Positions 1 through 13,911 of a stretch of 64,000 nt of DNA are shown in pieces. The notes under the pieces are model-generated. The model was not told the DNA's origin. It worked only from the letters and a program-made list of their open reading frames with translations, and searched no databases. How positions within the stretch are numbered: the first letter of the stretch is position 1; every line of letters begins with the position of its first letter. The DNA lies in NCBI RefSeq assembly GCF_051020955.1, contig NW_027476814.1:62001-126000 (forward strand), given 5' to 3'. The translations under genes and the position numbers were made by a program. Source of the stretch: Megalopta genalis. Taxonomy: Eukaryota > Arthropoda > Insecta > Hymenoptera > Halictidae.

Positions 1-834
1 ATCATGTATATCACAAGTATTTGAAACAAAACCATTTGATTTGCTTGGATTTGAAGCTAAACCATCTACTTCGCATTGATTTCAATCTAAATCATGTGCT
101 TCGAATGGATTTGCTTCTAACTCGTTTGTTTCGCCAGCATTCGAAGATATATCACTTATATCGTATTTATTTGAAGCTAAGTCATTTGTTTCGCACGGAT
201 TTGAAGCTAATCCTTCTACTTCGCTATGATTTGAAGCCAAAGCATGTGTTTCGCATGGCTTTAAAGCTAACTCGTTTGTTTCGCCTGCATCTGAAGTTAT
301 ATCACTTATATTCGCAAGTATTTGAAACTAAATCATTCGTTTCGCATGGATTTGAAGCTAACTCGTTTGTTTCGGCTGCATTTGAAGCTATATCACTTAT
401 ATTCGCAAGCATTTGAAGCTAAATCATTCCTTTTGCATGGATTTGAAGCTAAACCTTCTATATCACATTGATTTGAAGCTAAACCAAGTTTGTCGCTTGG
501 ATTTGAAGCTGACTCGTCTGTTTCGCATGCAGTTCAAGCTAAATCATGTATATCACAAGTTTTTGAAGCTAAACCATTTGATTCGCATTGATTTACAGCT
601 AAGCCTTCAACTTCGCATTGATTTGAAGCTAAATCATGTTTATCACAAGTTTCTGAATCTAAACCATTTGTTTCGCTTGGATTTGAAGCTGTGCCTTCTA
701 CGTCGAACTGATTTGAAGCTAAATCATGTGTTTCGCATGAATTTGAAGATAACTCGATCGCTCGTCTGCATTTGAAGTTATTTCATTCACTTGAATCTAT
801 ATCACTTATATTCGCAAGTATTTGAAGCCAAATA
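1..834 (+). repeat. diverged satellite block at the left edge
   Basis: Monomers here depart from the five-type order more than elsewhere. They carry variants such as CCTGCATTTGAAGC followed by TATATCACTTATAT, and the register breaks near 770-800. The stretch 370-780 resembles 43340-43630 on the far side of the window, sharing the CGTCTGCATTTGAAG and AAACCAAGT variants. I see no gene in it. Confidence 0.75.
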
Positions 835-2613
835 ATTCGTTTCGCATGCATTTGAAGCTAAGCCTTCTAGTTCGGATGGATTTGAAACTAAATCATGCGT
901 TTCGCTTGGATTTAAAACTAACTCGTTTGTTTCGCTTGCAGTTGAAACTTAATCATGTATATCACAAGTGTTTGAAGCTGAACCATTTGTTTCGCACGAA
1001 TATTAAGCTAAACCATGTGTTTCGAATGAATTTGAAGCTAAATCATGTGTTTCGCATGGATTTGAAGCTAACTCGTATGTTTCGCATGCATTTGAAGCTA
1101 AATCATGTATATCACAAGTATTTGAAGATGAACCATTTGATTCGGAGCTAAGCCTTCTACTTCGCCTTGATTTGGACCTAAATCATGTGATCCGCATGGA
1201 TTTAAAGCTAACTCGTTTGTTTCGCCTGCATTTGAATCTAAATCATGTATATCGCAAATATTTGGAGCTGAACCATTTGCTTCGCATGGATTTGCAGCTA
1301 AGCCTTCAACTTCGCATTGATTTGAAGCTAAATCATGTGTTTAGCATTGATTTGAAGCTAACTCGTTTGTTTCGCATGCAGTTGAAACTAAATCATGTAT
1401 ATCACAATCATTTGAAGCTAAACCATTTGATTCGCATGGAATCGAAGATAAGCCTTCTACTTCGCATTGATTTGATGCTAAATCATGTGTTTCGTTTGGA
1501 TTTGAGGCTAACTCATTTGTTCCGCATGCTGTTGAATGTAAATCATGTATTTCACAAGTATTTGAAGCTAAACCATTTGTTTCGCATGGATTCGTAGATA
1601 ACCCTTCTACTTCGCTTTGATTTGAAGCTAAATCAAGTGTTTCACATGGATTTGAAGCTAACTCGTTTGTTTCGCATGCAGTTGAAACTAAATCATGTAT
1701 ATCACAAGTATTTGAAGCTAAACCATTTGTTCCGCATGGATTCGAAGATAATCCTTCTACTTCGCATTGATTTAAAGCAAAATCATGTGTTTCACATGGA
1801 TTTGAAGCTAACTCGTTTGTTTCGCATGCAGTTGAAGCTATATCATGTATATCACAGGTATCTGAAGCTAAACATTAGTTTCGCATGGATTCGAAGATAA
1901 GCCTTCTACTTCGCATTGATTTGAAGTTAAATCATTTGTTTCCCTTGGATTTGAAGCTAACTCGTTTGCTCCGCATGCAGTTGAAGCTAAATCGTGTATA
2001 TCACAAGTATTTCAAGCTAAACCATTTGTTTCGCATGGATTTGATGCTAAGCCTTCTTCTTCGCATTGATTTGAAGTTAAATCATGTGTTACACTTGGAT
2101 TTGAAGCTCACTCGTTTGTTTCGCCTGCATTTGAAGCTTAATCATGTACATCACAAGTATTTGAAGATAAACCATTTGTTTTGAAGCTAAATCATGTGTT
2201 TCCCTTGGATTTGAAGCTAACTCGTTTGTTTCGCCTGCATTTGAAACTATATCACTTATATCGCAAGCATTTGAAGATAAATCGATCGTTTAGCATGGAT
2301 TTGAAGCTAAGCCTTCTACATCGCATTGATTTGAAGCTAAATCATGCATTTCGCATGGATTCGAAGCTAACTCGTTTGATTCGCTTGCTGTTGAAGCAAA
2401 ATTACGCATATCACAAGTATTTGAAACTAAACCATTTGTTTCGCATGGATTCGAAGATCTGCCTTCTAGTTCGCATTGATTTGAAGCTAAATCACGTGTT
2501 TCGCATAGATTAGAAGCTAACTCGTTTGTTTAACATTCATTTGAAGCTATATCACTTCTATCGCAAGTATTTGAAGCTAAATCAATTATACGGCACGTAT
2601 TTGAAGATAAATC
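835..2613 (+). repeat. 1779-bp higher-order unit, copy 1
   Basis: This stretch is repeated 1779 bp downstream with only scattered substitutions. The unit is not a whole number of 30-bp monomers (59 monomers plus 9 bp). It carries fixed register breaks, such as the truncated D monomer near 1147 (GATTCGGAGCTAAG) and the D-to-A fusion near 2174 (TTGTTTTGAAGC). These breaks act as fingerprints of the unit. Confidence 0.85.
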
Positions 2614-4392
2614 ATTCGTTTCGCATGCATTTGAAGCTAAGCCTTCTGGTTCGGATGGATTTGAAACTAAATCATGCGTTTCGCTTGGATTTAAAACTAA
2701 CTCGTTTGTTTCGCTTGCAGTTGAAACTTAATCATGTATATCACAAGTATTTGAAGCTGAACCATTTGTTTCGCACGAATATTAAGCTAAACCATGTGTT
2801 TCGAATGAATTTGAAGCTAAATCATGTGTTTTGCATGGATTTGAAGCGAACTCGTATGTTTCGCATGCATTTGAAGCTAAATCATGTATATCACAAGTAT
2901 TTGAAGATGAACCATTTGATTCGGAGCTAAGCCTTCTACTTCGCCTTGATTTGGACCTAAATCATGTGATCCGCATGGATTTAAAGCTAACTCGTTTGTT
3001 TCGCCTGCATTTGAATCTAAATCATGTATATCGCAAATATTTGGAGCTGAACCATTTGCTTCGCATGGATTTGCAGCTAAGCCTTCAACTTCGCATTGAT
3101 TTGAAGCTAAATCATGTGTTTAGCATTGATTTGAAGCTAACTCGTTTGTTTCGCATGCAGTTGAAACTAAATCATGTATATCACAATCATTTGAAGCTAA
3201 ACCATTTGATTCGCATGGAATCGAAGATAAGCCTTCTACTTCGCATTGATTTGATGCTAAATCATGTGTTTCGTTTGGATTTGAGGCTAACTCATTTGTT
3301 CCGCATGCTGTTGAATGTAAATCATGTATTTCACAAGTATTTGAAGCTAAACCATTTGTTTCGCATGGATTCGTAGATAACCCTTCTACTTCGCTTTGAT
3401 TTGAAGCTAAATCAAGTGTTTCACATGGATTTGAAGCTAACTCGTTTGTTTCGCATGCAGTTGAAACTAAATCATGTATATCACAAGTATTTGAAGCTAA
3501 ACCATTTGTTCCGCATGGATTCGAAGATAATCCTTCTACTTCGCATTGATTTAAAGCAAAATCATGTGTTTCACATGGATTTGAAGCTAACTCGTTTGTT
3601 TCGCATGCAGTTGAAGCTATATCATGTATATCACAGGTATCTGAAGCTAAACATTAGTTTCGCATGGATTCGAAGATAAGCCTCCTACTTCGCATTGATT
3701 TGAAGTTAAATCATTTGTTTCCCTTGGATTTGAAGCTAATTCGTTTGCTCCGCATGCAGTTGAAGCTAAATCGTGTATATCACAAGTATTTCAAGCTAAA
3801 CCATTTGTTTCGCATGGATTTGATGCTAAGCCTTCTTCTTCGCATTGATTTGAAGTTAAATCATGTGTTACACTTGGATTTGAAGCTCACTCGTTTGTTT
3901 CGCCTGCATTTGAAGCTTAATCATGTACATCACAAGTATTTGAAGATAAACCATTTGTTTTGAAGCTAAATCATGTGTTTCCCTTGGATTTGAAGCTAAC
4001 TCGTTTGTTTCGCCTGCATTTGAAACTATATCACTTATATCGCAAGCATTTGAAGATAAATCGATCGTTTAGCATGGATTTGAAGCTAAGCCTTCTACAT
4101 CGCATTGATTTGAAGCTAAATCATGCATTTCGCATGGATTCGAAGCTAACTCGTTTGATTCGCTTGCTGTTGAAGCAAAATTACGCATATCACAAGTATT
4201 TGAAACTAAACCATTTGTTTCGCATGGATTCGAAGATCTGCCTTCTAGTTCGCATTGATTTGAAGCTAAATCACGTGTTTCGCATAGATTAGAAGCTAAC
4301 TCGTTTGTTTAACATTCATTTGAAGCTATATCACTTCTATCGCAAGTATTTGAAGCTAAATCAATTATACGGCACGTATTTGAAGATAAATC
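2614..4392 (+). repeat. 1779-bp higher-order unit, copy 2
   Basis: Nearly exact tandem copy of the preceding unit, with the same register breaks at +1779 (for example 2926 and 3953). Differences are isolated substitutions, such as CTTCTACTTC to CTCCTACTTC near 3682. The boundaries are approximate because flanking satellite is itself similar. Confidence 0.85.
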
Positions 4393-5774
4393 ATTCGTTT
4401 CGCATGCATTTGAAGCTAAGCCTTCTGGTTCGGATGGATTTGAAACTAAATCATGCGTTTCGCTTGGATTTAAAACTAACTCGTTTGTTTCGCTTGCAGT
4501 TGAAACTTAATCATGTATATCACAAGTATTTGAAGCTGAACCATTTGTTTCGCACGAATATTAAGCTAAACCATGTGTTTCGAATGAATTTGAAGCTAAA
4601 TCATGTGTTTTGCATGGATTTGAAGCGAACTCGTATGTTTCGCATGCATTTGAAGCTAAATCATGTATATCACAAGTATTTGAAGATGAACCATTTGATT
4701 CGGAGCTAAGCCTTCTACTTCGCCTTGATTTGGACCTAAATCATGTGATCCGCATGGATTTAAAGCTAACTCGTTTGTTTCGCCTGCATTTGAATCTAAA
4801 TCATGTATATCGCAAATATTTGGAGCTGAACCATTTGCTTCGCATGGATTTGCAGCTAAGCCTTCTACTTCGCATTGATTTGAAGTTAAATCATGTGTTA
4901 CGCTTGGATTTGAAGCTCACTCGTTTGTTTCGCCTGCATTTGAAGCTTAATCATGTACATCACAAGTATTTGAAGATAAACCATTTGTTTTGAAGCTAAA
5001 TCATGTGTTTCCCTTGGATTTGAAGCTAACTCGTTTGTTTCGCCTGCATTTGAAACTATATCACTTATATCGCATGCATTTGAAGATAAATCGATCGTTT
5101 AGCATGGATTTGAAGCTAAGCCTTCTACATCGCATTGATTTGAAGCTAAATCACGTGTTTCGCATAGATTAGAAGCTAACTCGTTTGTTTAACATTCATT
5201 TGAAGCTATATCACTTCTATCGCAAGTATTTGAAGCTAAATCATGTGTTTCGCATGTATTTGAAGATAAGCCTTCTACTTCGCATTGATTTCAAGCTAAA
5301 TCATGTGTTTCACATGCTTTTGAAGCTAACTCGAATGTTTCGCATGCAGTTGAAGGTAAATCATGTACATCACAATTATTTGATGCTAAACCATTTGTTT
5401 CGCATGAATTTGAAGCTAAACCATCTACATCGCATTGATTTGTAGCTAAATCAATTGTTTGGCATGGATTTGAAGCTAACTCGTTTGTTTCCCATGCAGT
5501 TGAAGATAAATCATGTATATCACAGGTATTTGAAGCTAAATCATTAGTTTCGCATGGATTCGAAGATAAGCCTTCTACTTCGCATTGATTTGAAGCTGAA
5601 TCATGTGTTTGGCATGTATTTGAATCTAACTCGTTTATTTCGCATGCAGTTGAAGCTAAATCATGTAAATCACAAGTATTTGAAGCTAAAACATTTCATT
5701 CGCATGGATTCGAAGATCAGCCTTCTGCTTCGCATTGATTTGAAGCTAAATCATGTGTTTAGCATTGATTTGAA
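4393..5774 (+). repeat. partial 1779-bp unit followed by rearranged satellite
   Basis: The third copy of the 1779-bp unit runs to about 4865 and then jumps. From 4866 the sequence matches 3836 onward (offset 1030), and from about 5146 it matches with offset 880, so internal segments were lost. The stretch 5185-5445 is also found at 12463-12723 and 21925-22185. No gene is apparent. Confidence 0.75.
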
Positions 5775-7564
5775 GCTAACTCATTTGTTCCGCATGCTGT
5801 TGAATGTAAATCATGTATTTCACAAGTATTTGAAGCTAAACCATTTGTTTCGCATGGATTCGTAGATAACCCTTCTACTTCGCTTTGATTTGAAGCTAAA
5901 TCAAGTGTTTCACATGGATTTGAAGCTAACTCGTTTGTTTCGCATGCAGTTGAAACTAAATCATGTATATCACAAGTATTTGAAGCTAAACCATTTGTTC
6001 CGCATGGATTCGAAGATAATCCTTCTACTTCGCATTGATTTAAAGCAAAATCATGTGTTTCACATGGATTTGAAGCTATATCATTTGTTTCGCATGGATT
6101 CGAAGATAACCCTTCTAATTCGCATTGATTTGAGGCTAAATCATGTGTTTCGCTTGGATTTGAAGCTAACTCGTTTTTTTCGCTAGTAGTTGAAGCTAAA
6201 TCATGCATGTCACAAGTATTTGAAGCTAAAACATTTCATTCGCATGGATTCGAAGATCAGCCTTCTGCTTCGCATTGATTTGAAGCTAAATCATGTGTTT
6301 AGCATTGATTTGAAGCTAACTCGTTTGTTTCGCATGCAGTTGAATCTAAATCATGTATATCACAAGTATTTGAAGCTGGACCACTTGTTTCGCATGCATT
6401 TGAAGCTAAATCAATTATACGGCACGTATTTGAAGATAAATCATTCGTTTCGCATGCATTTGAAGCTAAGCCTTCTGGTTCGGATGGATTTGAAACTAAA
6501 TCATGCGTTTCGCTTGGATTTAAAACTAACTCGTTTGTTTCGCTTGCAGTTGAAACTTAATCATGTATATCACAAGTATTTGAAGCTGAACCATTTGTTT
6601 CGCACGAATATTAAGCTAAACCATGTGTTTCGAATGAATTTGAAGCTAAATCATGTGTTTCGCATGGATTTGAAGCGAACTCGTATGTTTCGCATGCATT
6701 TGAAGCTAAATCATGTATATCACAAGTATTTGAAGATGAACCATTTGATTCGTAGCTAAGCCTTCTACTTCGCCTTGATTTGGACCTAAATCATGTGATC
6801 CGCATGGATTTAAAGCTAACTCGTTTGTTTCGCCTGCATTTGAATCTAAATCATGTATATCGCAAATATTTGGAGCTGAACCATTTGCTTCGCATGGATT
6901 TGCAGCTAAGCCTTCAACTTCGCATTGACTTGAAGCTAAATCATGTGTTTCGCTTGGATTTGAAGCAAACTCGTCTGTTTCGCATGCAGTTGAAGCTAAA
7001 GCATGTATATCACAGGTATTTGAAGCTAAACAATTAGTTTCGCATTTATTCGGAGATAAGCCTTCTACTTCGCATTGATTTGAAGCTAAATCACGTGTTT
7101 GGCATGGATTTGAAGCTAACTCGTTTGTTTCCCATGCAGTTGAAGATAAATCATGTATATCACAGGTATTTGAAGCTAAACCATTAGTTTCGCATGGATT
7201 CGAAGATAAGCCTTCTACTTCGCATTGATTTGAAGCTGAATCATGTGTTTGGCATGTATTTGAATCTAACTCGTTTATTTCGCATGCAGTTGAAGCTAAA
7301 TCATGTATATCACAAGTATTTGAAGCTAAAACATTTCATTCGCATGGATTCGAAGATCAGCCTTCTGCTTCGCATTGATTTCAAGCTAAATCATGTGTTT
7401 CACATGCTTTTGAAGCTAACTCGTTTGTTTCGCATGCAGTTGAAACTAAATCATGTATATCACAATCATTTGAAGCTAAACCATTTGATTCGCATGGAAT
7501 CGAAGATAAGCCTTCTACTTCGCATTGATTTGATGCTAAATCATGTGTTTCGTTTGGATTTGAG
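5775..7564 (+). repeat. 1790-bp higher-order unit, copy 1
   Basis: The unit recurs at +1790. It contains a distinctive B-type variant ending GCTAGTAGTTGAAGC near 6181 and the AATATTAAGC variant monomer near 6608, both kept in every copy. It shares subsegments with the 1779-bp unit, so the two are related shuffles of the same material. Confidence 0.8.
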
Positions 7565-9354
7565 GCTAACTCATTTGTTCCGCATGCTGTTGAATGTAAA
7601 TCATGTATTTCACAAGTATTTGAAGCTAAACCATTTGTTTCGCATGGATTCGTAGATAACCCTTCTACTTCGCTTTGATTTGAAGCTAAATCAAGTGTTT
7701 CACATGGATTTGAAGCTAACTCGTTTGTTTCGCATGCAGTTGAAACTAAATCATGTATATCACAAGTATTTGAAGCTAAACCATTTGTTCCGCATGGATT
7801 CGAAGATAATCCTTCTACTTCGCATTGATTTAAAGCAAAATCATGTGTTTCACATGGATTTGAAGCTATATCATTTGTTTCGCATGGATTCGAAGATAAC
7901 CCTTCTAATTCGCAGTGATTTGAGGCTAAAGCATGTGTTTCGCTTGGATTTGAAGCTAACTCGTTTTTTTCGCTAGTAGTTGAAGCTAAATCATGCATGT
8001 CACAAGTATTTGAAGCTAAAACATTTCATTCGCATGGATTCGAAGATCAGCCTTCTGCTTCGCATTGATTTGAAGCTAAATCATGTGTTTAGCATTGATT
8101 TGAAGCTAACTCGTTTGTTTCGCATGCAGTTGAATCTAAATCATGTATATCACAAGTATTTCAAGCTGGACCACTTGTTTCGCATGCATTTGAAGCTAAA
8201 TCAATTATACGGCACGTATTTGAAGATAAATCATTCGTTTCGCATGCATTTGAAGCTAAGCCTTCTGGTTCGGATGGATTTGAAACTAAATCATGCGTTT
8301 CGCTTGGATTTAAAACTAACTCGTTTGTTTCGCTTGCAGTTGAAACTTAATCATGTATATCACAAGTATTTGAAGCTGAACCATTTGTTTCGCACGAATA
8401 TTAAGCTAAACCATGTGTTTCGAATGAATTTGAAGCTAAATCATGTGTTTCGCATGGATTTGAAGCGAACTCGTATGTTTCGCATGCATTTGAAGCTAAA
8501 TCATGTATATCACAAGTATTTGAAGATGAACCATTTGATTCGTAGCTAAGCCTTCTACTTCGCCTTGATTTGGACCTAAATCATGTGATCCGCATGGATT
8601 TAAGGCTAACTCGTTTGTTTCGCCTGCATTTGAATCTAAATCATGTATATCGCAAATATTTGGAGCTGAACCATTTGCTTCGCATGGATTTGCAGCTAAG
8701 CCTTCAACTTCGCATTGACTTGAAGCTAAATCATGTGTTTCGCTTGGATTTGAAGCTAACTCGTCTGTTTCGCATGCAGTTGAAGCTAAAGCATGTATAT
8801 CACAGGTATTTGAAGCTAAACAATTAGTTTCGCATTTATTCGGAGATAAGCCTTCTACTTCGCATTGATTTGAAGCTAAATCACGTGTTTGGCATGGATT
8901 TGAAGCTAACTCGTTTGTTTCCCATGCAGTTGAAGATAAATCATGTATATCACAGGTATTTGAAGCTAAACCATTAGTTTCGCATGGATTCGAAGATAAG
9001 CCTTCTACTTCGCATTGATTTGAAGCTGAATCATGTGTTTGGCATGTATTTGAATCTAACTCGTTTATTTCGCATGCAGTTGAAGCTAAATCATGTATAT
9101 CACAAGTATTTGAAGCTAAAACATTTCATTCGCATGGATTCGAAGATCAGCCTTCTGCTTCGCATTGATTTGAAGCTAAATCATGTGTTTAGCATTGATT
9201 TGAAGCTAACTCGTTTGTTTCGCATGCAGTTGAAACTAAATCATGTATATCACAATCATTTGAAGCTAAACCATTTGATTCGCATGGAATCGAAGATAAG
9301 CCTTCTACTTCGCATTGATTTGATGCTAAATCATGTGTTTCGTTTGGATTTGAG
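7565..9354 (+). repeat. 1790-bp higher-order unit, copy 2
   Basis: Tandem copy of the preceding unit at +1790 with few substitutions. One replaced piece is visible near 7380-7430: copy 1 of the following unit has an A monomer with TTTAGCATTG there, while this one has TTTCACATGC. That suggests a small conversion tract. Confidence 0.8.
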
Positions 9355-11443
9355 GCTAACTCATTTGTTCCGCATGCTGTTGAATGTAAATCATGTATTT
9401 CACAAGTATTTGAAGCTAAACCATTTGTTTCGCATGGATTCGTAGATAACCCTTCTACTTCGCTTTGATTTGAAGCTAAATCAAGTGTTTCACATGGATT
9501 TGAAGCTAACTCGTTTGTTTCGCATGCAGTTGAAACTAAATCATGTATATCACAAATATTTGAAGCTAAACCATTTGTTCCGCATGGATTCGAAGATAAT
9601 CCTTCTACTTCGCATTGATTTAAAGCAAAATCATGTGTTTCACATGGATTTGAAGCTAACTCGTTTGTTTCGCATGCAGTTGAAGCTATATCATGTATAT
9701 CACAGGTATCTGAAGCTAAACATTAGTTTCGCATGGTTCCGAAGATAAGCCTTCTACTTCGCATTGATTTGAAGTTAAATCATTTGTTTCCCTTGGATTT
9801 GAAGCTAACTCGTTTGCTCCGCATGCAGTTGAAGCTAAATCGTGTATATCACAAGTATTTCAAGCTAAACCATTTGTTTCGCATGGATTCGAAGATAATC
9901 CTTCTACTTCGCATTGATTTAAAGCAAAATCATGTGTTTCACATGGATTTGAAGCTATATCATTTGTTTCGCATGGATTCGAAGATAACCCTTCTAATTC
10001 GCATTGATTTGAGGCTAAATCATGTGTTTCGCTTGGATTTGAAGCTAACTCGTTTTTTTCGCTAGTAGTTGAAGCTAAATCATGCATGTCACAAGTATTT
10101 GAAGCTAAAACATTTCATTCGCATGGATTCGAAGATCAGCCTTCTGCTTCGCATTGATTTGAAGCTAAATCATGTGTTTAGCATTGATTTGAAGCTAACT
10201 CGTTTGTTTCGCATGCAGTTGAATCTAAATCATGTATATCACAAGTATTTGAAGCTGGACCACTTGTTTCGCATGCATTTGAAGCTAAATCAATTATACG
10301 GCACGTATTTGAAGATAAATCATTCGTTTCGCATGCATTTGAAGCTAAGCCTTCTGGTTCGGATGGATTTGAAACTAAATCATGCGTTTCGCTTGGATTT
10401 AAAACTAACTCGTTTGTTTCGCTTGCAGTTGAAACTTAATCATGTATATCACAAGTATTTGAAGCTGAACCATTTGTTTCGCACGAATATTAAGCTAAAC
10501 CATGTGTTTCGAATGAATTTGAAGCTAAATCATGTGTTTCGCATGGATTTGAAGCGAACTCGTATGTTTCGCATGCATTTGAAGCTAAATCATGTATATC
10601 ACAAGTATTTGAAGATGAACCATTTGATTCGTAGCTAAGCCTTCTACTTCGCCTTGATTTGGACCTAAATCATGTGATCCGCATGGATTTAAAGCTAACT
10701 CGTTTGTTTCGCCTGCATTTGAATCTAAATCATGTATATCGCAAATATTTGGAGCTGAACCATTTGCTTCGCATGGATTTGCAGCTAAGCCTTCAACTTC
10801 GCATTGACTTGAAGCTAAATCATGTGTTTCGCTTGGATTTGAAGCTAACTCGTCTGTTTCGCATGCAGTTGAAGCTAAAGCATGTATATCACAGGTATTT
10901 GAAGCTAAACAATTAGTTTCGCATTTATTCGGAGATAAGCCTTCTACTTCGCATTGATTTGAAGCTAAATCACGTGTTTGGCATGGATTTGAAGCTAACT
11001 CGTTTGTTTCCCATGCAGTTGAAGATAAATCATGTATATCACAGGTATTTGAAGCTAAACCATTAGTTTCGCATGGATTCGAAGATAAGCCTTCTACTTC
11101 GCATTGATTTGAAGCTGAATCATGTGTTTGGCATGTATTTGAATCTAACTCGTTTATTTCGCATGCAGTTGAAGCTAAATCATGTATATCACAAGTATTT
11201 GAAGCTAAAACATTTCATTCGCATGGATTCGAAGATCAGCCTTCTGCTTCGCATTGATTTGAAGCTAAATCATGTGTTTAGCATTGATTTGAAGCTAACT
11301 CGTTTGTTTCGCATGCAGTTGAAACTAAATCATGTATATCACAATCATTTGAAGCTAAACCATTTGATTCGCATGGAATCGAAGATAAGCCTTCTACTTC
11401 GCATTGATTTGATGCTAAATCATGTGTTTCGTTTGGATTTGAG
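9355..11443 (+). repeat. 2089-bp variant of the 1790-bp unit
   Basis: Same unit as the two before it but 299 bp longer. The extra satellite lies at about 9650-9945, roughly two 150-bp units. Downstream of it the offset to the previous copy is 2089 and stays constant to about 11.98 kb. Confidence 0.8.
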
Positions 11444-12954
11444 GCTAACTCATTTGTTCCGCATGCTGTTGAATGTAAATCATGTATTTCACAAGTATTT
11501 GAAGCTAAACCATTTGTTTCGCATGGATTCGTAGATAACCCTTCTACTTCGCTTTGATTTGAAGCTAAATCAAGTGTTTCACATGGATTTGAAGCTAACT
11601 CGTTTGTTTCGCATGCAGTTGAAACTAAATCATGTATATCACAAGTATTTGAAGCTAAACCATTTGTTCCGCATGGATTCGAAGATAATCCTTCTACTTC
11701 GCATTGATTTAAAGCAAAATCATGTGTTTCACATGGATTTGAAGCTAACTCGTTTGTTTCGCATGCAGTTGAAGCTATATCATGTATATCACAGGTATCT
11801 GAAGCTAAACATTAGTTTCGCATGGTTCCGAAGATAAGCCTTCTACTTCGCATTGATTTGAAGTTAAATCATTTGTTTCCCTTGGATTTGAAGCTAACTC
11901 GTTTGCTCCGCATGCAGTTGAAGCTAAATCGTGTATATCACAAGTATTTCAAGCTAAACCATTTGTTTCGCATGGATTTGATGCTAAGCCTTCTTCTTCG
12001 CATTGATTTGAAGTTAAATCATGTGTTACGCTTGGATTTGAAGCTCACTCGTTCGTTTCGCCTGCATTTGAAGCTTAATCATGTACATCACAAGTATTTG
12101 AAGATAAACCATTTGTTTTGAAGCTAAATCATGTGTTTCCCTTGGATTTGAAGCTAACTCGTTTGTTTCGCCTGCATTTGAAACTATATCACTTATATCG
12201 CAAGCATTTGAAGATAAATCGATCGTTTAGCATGGATTTGAAGCTAAGCCTTCTACATCGCATTGATTTGAAGCTAAATCATGCATTTCGCATGGATTCG
12301 AAGCTAACTCGTTTGATTCGCTTGCTGTTGAAGCAAAATTACGCATATCACAAGTATTTGAAACTAAACCATTTGTTTCGCATGGATTCGAAGATCTGCC
12401 TTCTAGTTCGCATTGATTTGAAGCTAAATCACGTGTTTCGCATAGATTAGAAGCTAACTCATTTGTTTAACATTCATTTGAAGCTATATCACTTCTATCG
12501 CAAGTATTTGAAGCTAAATCATGTGTTTCGCATGTATTTGAAGATAAGCCTTCTACTTCGCATTGATTTCAAGCTAAATCATGTGTTTCACATGCTTTTG
12601 AAGCTAACTCGAATGTTTCGCATGCAGTTGAAGGTAAATCATGTACATCACAATTATTTGATGCTAAACCATTTGTTTCGCATGAATTTGAAGCTAAACC
12701 ATCTACATCGCATTGATTTGTAGCTAAATCAATTGTTTCGCTTGTATTTGAAGCTAGTTCGTTTGCTTCGCATGCAGTTGAAGCTAAATCATGTATATCA
12801 CAAGTATTTGAAGCTAAACCATTTGATTCCCATGGATTTGATGCTAAGCCTTCTAGTTCGCATCGATTTGAAGCTAAATCATGTGTTTCGCATGGATTTG
12901 AAGCTAACTCATTTTTTTCGCCTGCATTTGAAGCTATATCACTTATATCACAAG
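11444..12954 (+). repeat. partial unit and satellite leading to the insertion
   Basis: The stretch up to about 11985 continues the 2089-bp offset. From there the sequence instead matches the 1779-bp family near 2040-2510 and then 5185-5445, ending in A/B/C-like monomers. The last satellite bases before the retrotransposon read TATATCACAAG at 12944-12954. Confidence 0.75.
12944..12954 (+). other. candidate target-site duplication, 5' side
   Basis: TATATCACAAG directly precedes the first retrotransposon base and recurs at 19376-19386, just after the A7 tail. It fits a target-site duplication made by target-primed reverse transcription. The caveat is strong: this 11-mer is the core of most C-type monomers, so chance placement in the array would also give it. 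Confidence 0.45.
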
Positions 12955-13911
12955 GGTGACGCTGGTCCCCAGAAGTGCCTCCGATATATTTAGCGAGGAT
13001 TTCTCCAGGGTACTCTTACCCTCCGGAGGCGAGACGCTAATACAAGCACCCGAAATGGGCTACGACGATAAGGGCTAACTCCTTTGTCCATTACTCTTGG
13101 ACCCTTCATTATTGTTAACAAGTTCACTGTTCACATGCAAGGGAAACATAATAAGAAGGCGTCTAAGGACACTCACCTAAACTTATTACAAATCAACCTG
13201 CACAATTGTAGATTAGCGCACGACCTGCTCCAACAAAATGCAATCGACCTTGACATCGACGTGGTTTTGATTTCTGAACCATGGCGGATACTAGACCATT
13301 GGTTCGGGGCCAGGGATGGCAGAGCGGTCATATGGATCACTGCTAGGGCGACTGAGAGGTTTTCGTCTATCCAACGTCTGGCCAGCATAGACGGATGCGT
13401 GGTGATACAGCTCAACGATATAACAGTTGTTAGCTGCTACTACACGCCGAACATGCGATTGGACAATTTTATGACGCACTTGCATAACCTTGAACATCTG
13501 ATAAGCACCCTGGATCGCGAACACCTGATCGTGGCAGGTGACTTCAATTCAAAATCACCAGCCTGGGGGTCGGCCAAGTCGGATGCACGGGGCACCGCCA
13601 CCCTCGAAATGGCAAACCGTGTCCGGATTTGCTCGGTGGTCAGTGAAGGGAAGTTCACGTTTGAGAGGAATGTTCACCACTCTCTGATCGACATCATGTT
13701 CTGCGGCTACGCCATGCTCCGGAAGCTGGTGTCAAGCGTCATATTTAACACGGAAACAGCCTCGGATCACCGTTATGTTAGACACGTATTCTCCGGTGAA
13801 AACATCTTCCACAAAAAAGCGCCTAGGCCTGGAGTGGTTGATGTGGATAAATTCCTGGCGCTATACAGCAGGGCTACGGCATTGGTCTCTCCTTTCCTTA
13901 TGGAGACGGCT
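12955..13911 (+). mobile_element. non-LTR retrotransposon element X, 5' fragment
   Basis: GC-rich, non-repetitive sequence that starts abruptly after satellite. It holds the C-terminal end of a first ORF and the start of ORF2 with a full endonuclease domain, then stops at 13911 where inverted satellite begins. Non-LTR insertions normally lose their 5' ends, so loss of the 3' part points to a later rearrangement. The protein fits the R1 clade. The 3' fragment at 17991-19373 may be the rest of the same element, but no overlap proves it. Confidence 0.85.
12956..13078 (+). pseudogene. C-terminal tail of retrotransposon ORF1 (gag-like), truncated
   Basis: An open frame enters from the insertion boundary and ends at TAA 13076-13078. 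It reads about 41 residues, beginning VTLVPRSASDIF and ending PEMGYDDKG. No zinc knuckle is left. It lies 56 bp upstream of the first ATG of the endonuclease ORF, the position expected for the end of ORF1 in an R1-like element. Assignment rests on position only; it could be non-coding leader. Confidence 0.45.

Noticed and set aside
1..12954. CRISPR-like array of about 30-bp repeats
   Set aside because: Monomers abut directly with no unique spacers, no cas genes are present, and the sequence context is eukaryotic retrotransposons.
21..12993. Dozens of plus-strand open frames as separate genes
   Set aside because: They start at TTG codons inside monomers, overlap repeat boundaries, have no unique termini and follow from a consensus without stops in that frame.
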